From DASXPG01 sp035559335 (GTDB lineage Bacteria > Gemmatimonadota > Gemmatimonadetes > Gemmatimonadales > JACORV01), in the NCBI GenBank assembly GCA_035559335.1, contig DATMBH010000062.1:1-6139 (forward strand): 6,139 nt of DNA. Direction: 5' to 3'. Below are positions 1 through 6,139 of this stretch, one piece after another. How positions within the stretch are numbered: position 1 is the first letter of the stretch; each line of letters opens with the position of its first letter. Below the pieces are notes generated by a model. The model searched no databases and was not told where the DNA came from. It saw nothing but the letters and a program-made list of their open reading frames with translations. A program made the translations under genes and the position numbers.

Positions 1-1238
1 TCGCGCACGAACTCGATCGAGCGCTGGATCTCCAGCCAGCGCACCAGGCTGCGCGCCAGTGCATCTCCGGCCCACGCGGTCGCGACCGGAATCTGCGCGA
101 ACCGGTAGACGCCGTAGGGGTGATCGTGCCGTACGTCGCGGTTTACCTCGCAGGCACGCGCGACAGGTCCCACGAACCCGTGCTGCCGGCAGCTCTCGCG
201 GAGCACGGTACCTACGCCTTCGAGCCTCCCCTGGACCGACGGCGCGTCGAAGAACATGCTGGCCACCGGCCGCAGCTCATCTTCCAGGCGAGTAATTCGC
301 TGCTCGATTTCACTTGCCATCTCACCCGTGATGTCGAACGCAACTCCGCCGGGCCGGACCAGCCCGCGGCCGTAGCGGTTGCCGGAGATGGTCATCAGCA
401 GGTTGAGGCACTCGCCTCGCATCCGTCCGAAGTAGGCCGCGGCGGGCGCGAAGGCCACGTCGCCCGCCAGCGCGCCCAGGTCGCCGATGTGGTTTGCCAG
501 CCGCTCGAGTTCCAGCGCGATTCCGCGGATGCTCTGCGAGCGCGGGCTCTTGTGGCACCGGGCCAGCGCTTCGAGCGCGCCGCAGCAGGCGCTCGCATGA
601 GCGATCACGCTGTCTCCGGCGATTGACTCCGCCACCAGCACGGCCCGCGTCCGGTCGGCGGATTCCAAGAGGCGCTCGACTCCACGATGCTGATAGCCGA
701 GGACGATCTCGAGGAACAGCACCTCTTCGCCGTGCGCCTGGAACCGGAAGTGGCCGGGCTCGATGATACCGGCATGCACCGGTCCCACCGCGACCTCGTG
801 AACCTCCTCACCGTGGATGCGGTGGAAGGGGTAGGTATCGCGATTGACGGCTGCTGTGCGCCAGTCGGGTGGCGCGTGGTCCGGTGGGTGGCGCCGCAGC
901 GGCTTGAGCCACGGGTGGCCTTCCGGTATCACGCCGCACTGTTCCGCGATCTCGCGCTCAAACTGCGAGGCTTGGTCGCAGTCGGTGGCCAGTGCCGGGT
1001 AGCGCTCACCCACGAGGGAGCAGAGTAGGGATAGCCGCCCGCGCGCGTCGTCAGACAGAACCGCAGTGAGCCGCAGCTGCGAGGTGCTCTCGGGGGAGCC
1101 GAACAGCGCAACGATCCGCCAGCCGTTGGCGACCGCATCGATCACGTCCGAGCGAAACTTGTGCACCGGCTCGAGCGGAACGTCGGATAGCCGTGCGGCA
1201 CGGCGGTTGCTGAGGATCAGAGAGAGAGGCGCGCTCAC
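1..1238 (-). CDS. hyfG: HyfG/HycE-like large subunit lacking the N-terminal Ni-binding cysteines (3' end outside window)
   Basis: This is the fused NuoC-NuoD-like large subunit of a group 4 hydrogenase-related complex, expected in the cytoplasmic arm on the membrane. My translation from GTG at 1238 gives 412 residues with no stop to the window edge. Residues about 25-115 form a NuoC-like domain ending in FEREIAEQCGVIPEGHPWLK (93-112). The NuoD/large-subunit domain follows, with GPVHAGIIEPGHFRF (152-166), GYQHRGVERL (181-190), LELERLANHIGD (242-253), GNRYGRGLVRPGG (286-298) and RDVRHDHPYG (367-376). The hydrogenase CGIC motif is replaced by IAGDS (206-210), so Ala207 and Ser210 stand in place of two Ni-ligand cysteines. 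The family's second cysteine pair lies near the C-terminus, outside this window. E. coli HycE and HyfG are about 550-570 residues, so roughly a quarter is missing here. The GTG start overlaps the hyfF stop and has a GGGGGGA ribosome-binding site 8 bases upstream. Family assignment is firm; catalytic hydrogenase function is doubtful. Confidence 0.9.
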   Translation of the reverse strand, partial: MSAPLSLILSNRRAARLSDVPLEPVHKFRSDVIDAVANGWRIVALFGSPESTSQLRLTAVLSDDARGRLSLLCSLVGERYPALATDCDQASQFEREIAEQCGVIPEGHPWLKPLRRHPPDHAPPDWRTAAVNRDTYPFHRIHGEEVHEVAVGPVHAGIIEPGHFRFQAHGEEVLFLEIVLGYQHRGVERLLESADRTRAVLVAESIAGDSVIAHASACCGALEALARCHKSPRSQSIRGIALELERLANHIGDLGALAGDVAFAPAAAYFGRMRGECLNLLMTISGNRYGRGLVRPGGVAFDITGEMASEIEQRITRLEDELRPVASMFFDAPSVQGRLEGVGTVLRESCRQHGFVGPVARACEVNRDVRHDHPYGVYRFAQIPVATAWAGDALARSLVRWLEIQRSIEFVR

Positions 1239-2674
1239 GGCGCGTGTCCCCCCAGCAGCACGGCTGCGCGTGACAGCACCTCAGCGAGCGGCGCGGGGAT
1301 GTAGAGTCCGAGCATCAGTACCAGGCAGGCCAGCGCCGCCGGAGCGACGCTGAACCACGTGCGCTCACCGGAGCGCGGGGCTCGGACCGGAGCCGGGTCC
1401 GGCTCGCCATAGACCATCTCCAGGATCATCGCCGCGATGCCCACGAAGATGGTCGCGAGGAGCAGCAGCACGATTCCACCGATCCACGGGTGGTTCTCGG
1501 CGAACGCCCCGCGCACGATCGCGAACTCGCTGATGAACAGGCCGAACGGCGGCGCCCCCGTCACTGCGAACAGCCCGATGATGAGGAGCGCACCGGTTGC
1601 CGGAGTCGTCCGAAGCAGACCGCGGACCTCACTGGAGGCCGAGGTGCCGTGGGCAAGCACCACGTTACCGACAGCGAGGAAAGTGACGCCCTTGATGAGG
1701 CCGTTGTTGAGCACGTGGAGCAGGCTGCCGTAAGCGGCCCCGCCGCCGATGCCGATGCCGAGCGCCAGGAGCCCCATGTGCTCGACGCTGGAGTAGGCCA
1801 GCAGCCGCCGGACGTCGCGCTGGCCCACGATGAATGCGGTCGCGATGACCAGTGAGACGACGCCGAGCACGATCAGCACGGGGCGCACGAATGCATCCTG
1901 TCCAGCAGCAAACGCGATCGCACTCACCCGGCTCAAGCCGAGAAACGCGCAGCTTGTGAGGGCGCCCGCCATGAGCCCTGCGACCAGCCCTGGCGCCTGG
2001 CCGTACGTGTCGGGCTTCCACGAGTGCATCGGTGCCAGCCCCATCTTGGTCCCGAATCCCACCGCCACGAACACGAAGGCCATCCTCAGCCAGGCTGCGT
2101 CGAGCTTGCGCGCGTGCGCCATCATGTCGCTGATGATGAGGGGGCGGCCGGCACCGGCCGAAGGCTGCGCGGTTGCGAGGAGGAACACCCCGAGCAACGC
2201 GAATGCTACGCCAACCGAGGAAAGCACCAGGTACTTCCACACGGCCTCGAGCGAGCGCCGGTCGCTGCGATCGAGCACCAGCGGCGCGACTGCGAGTGTC
2301 GTGGTCTCCATGCCGATCCACAGCAGTGCCAGGTGCTGGCTGGTTGCCACCAGCGTTGCCGCCGCCAGAAACGCCAGCATGCAGCTCACGAACGCGCGCC
2401 CGGCACGCGCTTCTGGGTGCGCAAGGTAGCCGACGGCGTAGTGGGACACGGCGAGGAACAACACGGTGACCAGGGTGAGCACCACCATGCCTAGGGAGTC
2501 AGCGGCCAGCCATCCACCTAACGTCACCGTCGAACCCCGGCTCCACAATAGCGCGGTCAGCGCAGCATGGCCTGCGGCTGCGACCAGCAGCAGCCTGGAC
2601 CGGGCAGCCGGACTCAACCACCAGGCTGCGAGCGCCGCGGCGGCCGGCACCAGGATCAGCGCGAGGAGGGTCAT
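1235..2674 (-). CDS. hyfF: HyfF-like proton-antiporter membrane subunit (NuoL/M/N family)
   Basis: A 479-residue integral membrane protein, nearly all hydrophobic, of the Mrp/NuoL-M-N antiporter family. It is one of two such subunits in this operon and is expected to move protons or sodium ions in the membrane arm. Family residues visible are Glu123 in LLWIGMETTTLA (TM5 glutamate), Lys210 in GFGTKMGLAPMHSW (TM7 lysine), the signature RRLLAYSSVEHMG (289-301), Lys328 in LLHVLNNGLIKG (TM10) and Glu383 in GAPPFGLFISEF (TM12). Compared with HyfB here, the TM8 lysine is replaced by Ser241 and one TM10 histidine by Asn324. The loop after TM7 reads HSWKPDTYGQAP rather than the usual H-W-L-P-D-A-H form. 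It is somewhat shorter than E. coli HyfF (about 526) and lacks the long C-terminal extension of HyfB. The ATG lies one base after the hyfE stop, with only a weak ribosome-binding site, suggesting translational coupling. HyfF is preferred over HyfD or NuoN because of its place directly before the large subunit. Confidence 0.88.
   Translation of the reverse strand: MTLLALILVPAAAALAAWWLSPAARSRLLLVAAAGHAALTALLWSRGSTVTLGGWLAADSLGMVVLTLVTVLFLAVSHYAVGYLAHPEARAGRAFVSCMLAFLAAATLVATSQHLALLWIGMETTTLAVAPLVLDRSDRRSLEAVWKYLVLSSVGVAFALLGVFLLATAQPSAGAGRPLIISDMMAHARKLDAAWLRMAFVFVAVGFGTKMGLAPMHSWKPDTYGQAPGLVAGLMAGALTSCAFLGLSRVSAIAFAAGQDAFVRPVLIVLGVVSLVIATAFIVGQRDVRRLLAYSSVEHMGLLALGIGIGGGAAYGSLLHVLNNGLIKGVTFLAVGNVVLAHGTSASSEVRGLLRTTPATGALLIIGLFAVTGAPPFGLFISEFAIVRGAFAENHPWIGGIVLLLLATIFVGIAAMILEMVYGEPDPAPVRAPRSGERTWFSVAPAALACLVLMLGLYIPAPLAEVLSRAAVLLGGHAP
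1247..1253 (-). promoter_or_regulatory. Ribosome-binding site of hyfG
   Basis: The minus strand reads GGGGGGA inside the last codons of hyfF, 8 bases before the GTG at 1238-1236. It supports the GTG that shares GTGA with the hyfF stop. Conserved NuoC-like sequence begins only about 25 residues later, so this start is reasonable. Confidence 0.5.
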
Positions 2675-2675
2675 C

Positions 2676-3314
2676 TCACTCGCGCAAGTCGGTCAGCCGT
2701 GCCGACGACATCGAATCGAACTCCCGATTGATGTGGAACACCACGATACCCATGATGAAAACGCCCACGAACACGTCCAGCAGCACGCCGATCTCCACCA
2801 GCCACGGTACCCGTTCAGCCTGGGTCAGGCCAAACATGTAGATCCCGTTCTCGAGCATGAGGTAGCCGACCACCTGGGTCACGGCCTTGGTGCGCGTGAT
2901 GAGAACGATCAAGCCGATGATCACCGTGACCAGCGCAGCGGGAATCAACAGGTCGGAGCTGGCCCCGGTGGATGGCAGGACGCTGGTCACGGCGAAGGCA
3001 AGCGCCAGCCCCGCGACGCCCAGCAGCAGTGAGGTGAGATAGCCGATCAGCGGCTCCACCTCTCGCCTGATCGTGGCCTCGCGGATCGCCCAGCGGAGGA
3101 ACGCCGGGAGCACGATGGCCTTTACCGCGATCGTCCCAGCGGCCAGCGCGAGGTTGTGGAGCGAGGCTGATGCGTGAAGCACCGGTGGAAGGACGCCCAG
3201 CAGCAGCCCCTGGAAGGCTGCTGCTCTGATGCAGGCGCTAACCCGCGAAGTGCCGAGGACGGCGAAGTCCGTCAGCACGACGAGAAACAGCAGCAACTGG
3301 GTCAGCGAGTCCAC
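2676..3314 (-). CDS. hyfE: HyfE-like membrane subunit with NuoK-like C-terminal half
   Basis: A 212-residue protein with about six hydrophobic segments, close to the usual HyfE length (about 216 in E. coli). The C-terminal half resembles NuoK (complex I chain 4L), with QVVGYLMLENGIYMFGL around residues 147-163. Glu155 is placed like the conserved membrane glutamate of NuoK. It is followed by LLDVFVGVFIMGIVVFHI (178-195), typical of HyfE. Another buried charge is Lys65 in AGTIAVKAIVLPAFL. HyfE sits between the NuoH-like anchor and the antiporter subunits and is thought to be part of the ion path linking them. The GTG start at 3314 follows the hyfC stop by 12 bases and has AAAGG 7 bases upstream. 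The start is in the same reading frame as hyfC, separated only by a TAG stop. Confidence is high because sequence, length and gene order agree. Confidence 0.87.
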   Translation of the reverse strand: MDSLTQLLLFLVVLTDFAVLGTSRVSACIRAAAFQGLLLGVLPPVLHASASLHNLALAAGTIAVKAIVLPAFLRWAIREATIRREVEPLIGYLTSLLLGVAGLALAFAVTSVLPSTGASSDLLIPAALVTVIIGLIVLITRTKAVTQVVGYLMLENGIYMFGLTQAERVPWLVEIGVLLDVFVGVFIMGIVVFHINREFDSMSSARLTDLRE

Positions 3315-3321
3315 GCGGTCG

Positions 3322-3326
3322 CCTTT
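3322..3326 (-). promoter_or_regulatory. Ribosome-binding site of hyfE
   Basis: The minus strand reads TAG-AAAGG after hyfC, with 7 bases to the GTG at 3314-3312. It sits in the only real intergenic gap of the window (12 bases) and supports the GTG start. The first in-frame residues then read MDSLTQLLLFL, entering the first membrane segment at once, as expected. Confidence 0.6.
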
Positions 3327-4232
3327 CTAGCGCAGCAACAGGATTAGGCCCAGGAAGCCGAGCGCGCCGGCGCTGGCGATGTACAGCGGCACCTTGGGAA
3401 GTCGCAGCCGTGCGGTTGACGACTCTACGATACCGACCGCCACGCCGGTCGTGGCCAGGCCAGCCAGCAGGATCGGGGCCGCGAGCCACGCCGTTATCTC
3501 CGCCCTCGGCACGAGCAGGGAGGTTAGAAGCGCGCTGAACGTGGCCAGCTTGAGCGCGCTGGCGTACCCGATGAGAGCGAGATCAGGGCCGCTGTGATCG
3601 AGCGCCGCCACCTCGTGGATCATCGTCAGCTCGAGGTGTGTGGCCGGGTCGTCCACCGGTACCCTGGCGCACTCGGCGAGCATCAGAATGAACACGCTGC
3701 CTGCCACCAGCAGGATGGTGGGAGCGACCTCAGGCCAGTTGCTCCACAGGCCCTCACCTAGGATGCCGCTCAGCGTGAGGCGGTTGGCGGACACGCTTAG
3801 GGCGACGAGCGATACGAGCAGGGCTGGTTCGATGAGACTGGCGAAGGTCACTTCGCGGCTCGCGCCCATGCCCTCGAAGCTCGAGCCGGTATCGAGCGCG
3901 CCCAGGACCAGGAGGAAGCGGCCAAGGCCGAGCATGCCGGCAAACGCGATCATGTCGCCGGAAAACTCCACCAGCGAGCGGCGCCCGTCGAGCGGCAGCA
4001 GCATGGTGGCGAGCAGCGTGGCAGCGACCAACGCCACGGGCGTGAGCCGGAAGATCCAGCTGGTGGTGCGGCTGTACACCGCGCCGCGCCCGAGCAGCTT
4101 GCGGAGATCCAGGTAGGGCTGCCACAGGGGCGGGCCGCGCCTGCCGGTGAGCAGCGCCCTGGTCTTGACTGCGATACCCGGCACGAGCGGGGCGGCGAGC
4201 AGTAAGGCGAGCCACGCCAGCAGCGCGTTCAT
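3327..4232 (-). CDS. hyfC: HyfC/HycD-like NuoH-family membrane anchor
   Basis: A 301-residue membrane protein of the NuoH (complex I subunit 1) family, with about eight hydrophobic segments. It joins the membrane arm to the large and small subunits of the cytoplasmic arm. Diagnostic stretches are GRRGPPLWQPYLDLRKLL (30-47), GSSFEGMGASREVTFA (116-131) and AECARVPVDDPATHLELT (186-203) followed by MIHE (204-207). These cytoplasmic loops with their acidic residues are the hallmark of the family. Length agrees with HycD/HyfC (about 305-320). The ATG at 4232-4230 overlaps the hyfB stop as ATGA, with a weak GGGA 8 bases upstream. The open frame runs a further 43 codons upstream, but those lie inside hyfB and read as low-complexity, non-membrane sequence, so the internal ATG beginning MNALLAWLALLLA is chosen. 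It ends with TAG just before hyfE. Confidence 0.92.
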   Translation of the reverse strand: MNALLAWLALLLAAPLVPGIAVKTRALLTGRRGPPLWQPYLDLRKLLGRGAVYSRTTSWIFRLTPVALVAATLLATMLLPLDGRRSLVEFSGDMIAFAGMLGLGRFLLVLGALDTGSSFEGMGASREVTFASLIEPALLVSLVALSVSANRLTLSGILGEGLWSNWPEVAPTILLVAGSVFILMLAECARVPVDDPATHLELTMIHEVAALDHSGPDLALIGYASALKLATFSALLTSLLVPRAEITAWLAAPILLAGLATTGVAVGIVESSTARLRLPKVPLYIASAGALGFLGLILLLR

Positions 4233-6139
4233 GGTTGCGGTCCCAGTGCCAGCCAGAAGAGCAGCGCTACCAGAGCCGCGGTCACGTACATCAGATAGGC
4301 GTAGAGGCGACCCCGCTGCATGGGACGGAGGCGCAGCGCTGCGCGCTGGATGGCGTGCCACGCCGGGAGCGCCGCCCGGTCGAGCACCAGGTCCATTGGG
4401 TGAGTCTCGAACGCCGCGCGGTCGCGCTGCTCGCGCACGCCACTCAGCCGGCCGAACGCTGCGAGCAGTGGTGCGGCGAATGAGGAGGCGGTGTATTGCA
4501 TTCGCGCGTCGGCGGTGGCGTATCCGCAGGCCCAGGTCTCGTCACTCCTCACCATGCGGCCGCGCAGCGCGATGCCTCGCGCAATCCACATCGCCCCGAC
4601 CACGGCCAGCGTGGCGGCCGCGAGCACGCCGATCCACGTGGCATCAGTGGCCAGGACCGGAAGCTCCGGCAGCGAATCGGTCCTGAGCCCACCGAGGGAG
4701 GCTGCTGCATCGAGCGCCGGGATTACCACAGCCGGAGCCGCGACGCCGAACAGGACGCACGCGGCGGCTAGCGCGAGCATCGGCTGCAGCAGACCGGGTT
4801 CGGCTTCCCGGGCACGATCTGCTTCGTCGCTACGGGCTCTGCCCAGGAACACGACGCCGGCCGCCTTGGCGAAACAGGCGAGGGCGAGGGCTCCGATCAA
4901 GCCAAGGGCTGGCACGCCTAACGCCGCAAACCTCAATCGGTCGGCGCTCTGTCCGGCGCGGAACAGCCCCTGGAACACCAGCCATTCGCTCACGAATCCG
5001 TTCAGGGGTGGCAGGCCCACGATGGCGGTCGCGCCTACCAGGAACGCGATCCAGGTGATCGGCATGCGCCTGACGAGTCCACCGAGCCTATCCAGGCTGC
5101 GGGTGCCGCTCGCCCTGGCGACCGCGCCGGCGCCCAGGAACAGCAGGCTCTTGAACAGCGCGTGATTCACAGTGTGCAGCAGCGCGCCGGCGTAGCCGAT
5201 GATTGCGATAGCCGGCTCATGGTACGCGCCGCCCAGCGCTCCGACGCCGATCCCCATCGCGATTATCCCGATGTTTTCGACGCTGTGATAGGCCAGTAGC
5301 CGCTTGATGTCGTGCTGGGCCAGAGCCCACAGCACTCCCAGCACCCCGGAGCCAATTCCCAGCGCGAGTATGAGCCAGCCCCACCACGCCGGGGCGCCGC
5401 CCAGCAGGCTGACCACTCGCAGCAGGCCGTACACCCCGGTCTTGATCACCACGCCCGAGAGCAGCGCTGAGACGTGGGTGGGGGCGGCCGAGTGCGCGGG
5501 AGGCAGCCAGAAGTGCAGCGGGACGATTCCGGCTTTGAAACCGAATCCCAGCAGCGCCAGCAGCAGGATCGCCGCGCCGGAAGCCGGCAGAGCCGGCGCG
5601 GCGGCCAGCGCGGCGAACGACCAGTCGCGCGTGTGCACGCTCCAGGCCGCGAACATCGCGAGCAGCGCCAGGGTTCCAGTGTGAGTCGCGACCAGGTAGA
5701 TCAGGCCCGAACGCCGTGCCTCGGCTTTCTCGTGCTCCGTCACGATCAGCAGGTAGGAGGTGATCGCCATCACCTCCCAGGCCGCGAGGAATGGCACCAC
5801 GGCCCGCGCTGTCACGACCAGTGCCATCGCGACCAGCAGCACCGCCAGCGTTGCGTGGACGAACCACACGGCGCGGTGGCTCCGCTCGGCGGCCAGGTAG
5901 CTGGTTCCGTAGGCCGTGGCCGCAGCGCCGACGGTGAGGATGGCCACCAGGAAAACGGCCGACAGTCGGTCTATCCCGAAGGCCCAGTCGCCGCCCGGAA
6001 CCGCCGCGCGCACCGTCACCGCCAGGTCCGCTCCGCTCACCAGCGTGGTGAGCGCAGCTGCCCCGGAAACCAGGCAGCCGGCGAGCACCACCAGCTGGAA
6101 CAACCTGTCAGCCCAGGCGCGGCGGCGGAACGCGACCGC
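4229..6139 (-). CDS. hyfB: HyfB/HycC-like large proton-antiporter subunit (5' end probably outside window)
   Basis: A large membrane subunit of the NuoL/M/N antiporter family and likely an ion-pumping unit. Numbering from the TTG at 6103 gives 624 residues. Key residues are Glu110 in PFLAAWEVMAITSYL (TM5), Lys190 in GFGFKAGIVPLHFWLPPAH (TM7), Lys221 in VVIKTGVYGLLR (TM8), IKRLLAYHSVENIG (266-279), His310, His314 and Lys318 in LLHTVNHALFKS (TM10), and Glu373 in GLPPLNGFVSEW (TM12). The C-terminal part carries the HyfB/HycC extension: ETWACGY (522-528), RMQYTASSFAAP (534-545), and a final membrane segment after RLYAYLMYV (599-607). The frame stays open from the TTG to the window edge (12 more codons, AVAFRRRAWADR). 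The TTG has no good ribosome-binding site. Only one hydrophobic segment precedes GIDRLSAVF (43-51), where HyfF here and E. coli HyfB have two. The true start therefore probably lies just beyond 6139. E. coli HyfB is about 670 residues. Confidence 0.9.
   Translation of the reverse strand, partial: AVAFRRRAWADRLFQLVVLAGCLVSGAAALTTLVSGADLAVTVRAAVPGGDWAFGIDRLSAVFLVAILTVGAAATAYGTSYLAAERSHRAVWFVHATLAVLLVAMALVVTARAVVPFLAAWEVMAITSYLLIVTEHEKAEARRSGLIYLVATHTGTLALLAMFAAWSVHTRDWSFAALAAAPALPASGAAILLLALLGFGFKAGIVPLHFWLPPAHSAAPTHVSALLSGVVIKTGVYGLLRVVSLLGGAPAWWGWLILALGIGSGVLGVLWALAQHDIKRLLAYHSVENIGIIAMGIGVGALGGAYHEPAIAIIGYAGALLHTVNHALFKSLLFLGAGAVARASGTRSLDRLGGLVRRMPITWIAFLVGATAIVGLPPLNGFVSEWLVFQGLFRAGQSADRLRFAALGVPALGLIGALALACFAKAAGVVFLGRARSDEADRAREAEPGLLQPMLALAAACVLFGVAAPAVVIPALDAAASLGGLRTDSLPELPVLATDATWIGVLAAATLAVVGAMWIARGIALRGRMVRSDETWACGYATADARMQYTASSFAAPLLAAFGRLSGVREQRDRAAFETHPMDLVLDRAALPAWHAIQRAALRLRPMQRGRLYAYLMYVTAALVALLFWLALGPQP

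Larger units (their letters stand above)
1..6139 (-). other. hyf-like operon hyfB-hyfC-hyfE-hyfF-hyfG, open at both ends
   Basis: All five genes lie on the minus strand and are packed end to end. hyfB and hyfC overlap by 4 bases (ATGA), hyfC and hyfE are 12 bases apart, hyfE and hyfF are 1 base apart (TGA-G-ATG), and hyfF and hyfG overlap by 4 bases (GTGA). No room remains for internal promoters or terminators between genes, so one transcript and coupled translation are inferred. The gene order matches hydrogenase-4/formate hydrogenlyase-like clusters without a hyfD gene. The promoter must lie to the right of the window. The small iron-sulfur subunit normally found next to the large subunit would be expected to the left of position 1. 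Confidence 0.9.

Noticed and set aside
120..626. 168-codon open frame on the plus strand, plus other plus-strand frames at 687-1028 and 59-295
   Set aside because: They lie antisense to hyfG, whose minus-strand translation shows continuous family motifs. The products are low-complexity and have no recognisable domain; this is usual in GC-rich DNA.
1..1238. hyfG as a broken gene because it lacks cysteines and has no visible stop
   Set aside because: The frame is intact over 412 codons with conserved motifs throughout. It simply runs off the window edge.
2148..2162. Short GC-rich inverted repeat (GGCCGGCACCGGCCG)
   Set aside because: It lies within the coding sequence of hyfF, has no T-run after it and is expected by chance at this GC content. 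It is not a credible terminator.
1665..2321. 218-codon minus-strand open frame overlapping hyfF in another frame
   Set aside because: It is arginine- and glycine-rich without motifs, while the hyfF frame carries all the antiporter signatures.
4233..4361. Extended hyfC start 43 codons upstream
   Set aside because: The extra residues overlap the end of hyfB, are not hydrophobic and do not resemble NuoH N-termini. The ATGA overlap start gives the normal family length.
4491..5165. 224-codon plus-strand open frame rich in Ala, Arg, Pro and Ser
   Set aside because: It is antisense to the conserved C-terminal half of hyfB, its composition is typical of a shadow frame, and it has no domain I recognise.
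1..6139. Respiratory complex I (nuo) operon
   Set aside because: The order B-C-E-F-G, the HyfE-type subunit, the HyfB C-terminal extension (WACGY, RMQYTASSF) and the fused NuoC-NuoD with EPGHFRF all point to the Hyf/Hyc/Ehr branch. No nuoA, J, L, M, N order is seen.

Overview
The window is one continuous minus-strand operon, read from high to low coordinates, in a GC-rich bacterial chromosome. Nearly every base is coding. Five genes follow each other with overlaps or tiny gaps: hyfB (partial at the right edge), hyfC, hyfE, hyfF and hyfG (partial at the left edge). Together they encode most of a membrane complex of the group 4 [NiFe]-hydrogenase / respiratory complex I superfamily, of the hydrogenase-4 (Hyf) or formate hydrogenlyase (Hyc) type.

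Layout, right to left. Positions 6139-4229 hold HyfB, a large Mrp/NuoL-type proton-antiporter subunit with the C-terminal HyfB/HycC extension. Positions 4232-3327 hold HyfC, the NuoH-like membrane anchor. Positions 3314-2676 hold HyfE, which carries a NuoK-like part. Positions 2674-1235 hold HyfF, a second, shorter antiporter subunit. From 1238 to the left edge lies the first 412 residues of HyfG, a fused NuoC-NuoD-like large catalytic subunit. No hyfD-type third antiporter gene lies between hyfC and hyfE. The small [4Fe-4S] subunit (HyfI/NuoB-like) and any ferredoxin-like subunit (HyfA) are not in the window. They would be expected beyond the edges.

The point of interest is the large subunit. 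True group 4 hydrogenases carry an N-terminal CGIC motif that supplies two of the four cysteine ligands of the Ni-Fe site. Here the aligned position reads E-S-I-A-G-D-S (residues 204-210), with Ala207 and Ser210 where the cysteines should be. The surrounding landmarks (GPVHAGIIEPGHFRF, GYQHRGVE, LELERLANHIGD, RDVRHDHPYG) are well kept, so the gene looks functional but is probably not a hydrogenase. This fits the poorly understood energy-converting-hydrogenase-related (Ehr) complexes, which are Hyf-like but lack Ni ligands and whose electron donor and acceptor are unknown. The membrane arm keeps the expected charged residues in HyfB and most of them in HyfF, so a proton- or sodium-pumping role is plausible.

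The organism cannot be named from this window. High GC and compact Hyf-type operons of this kind suggest an environmental bacterium; I would not go further than that. No RNA genes, mobile elements, repeats, CRISPR arrays, promoters or terminators were found, and there is no gene-free stretch longer than 12 bases.
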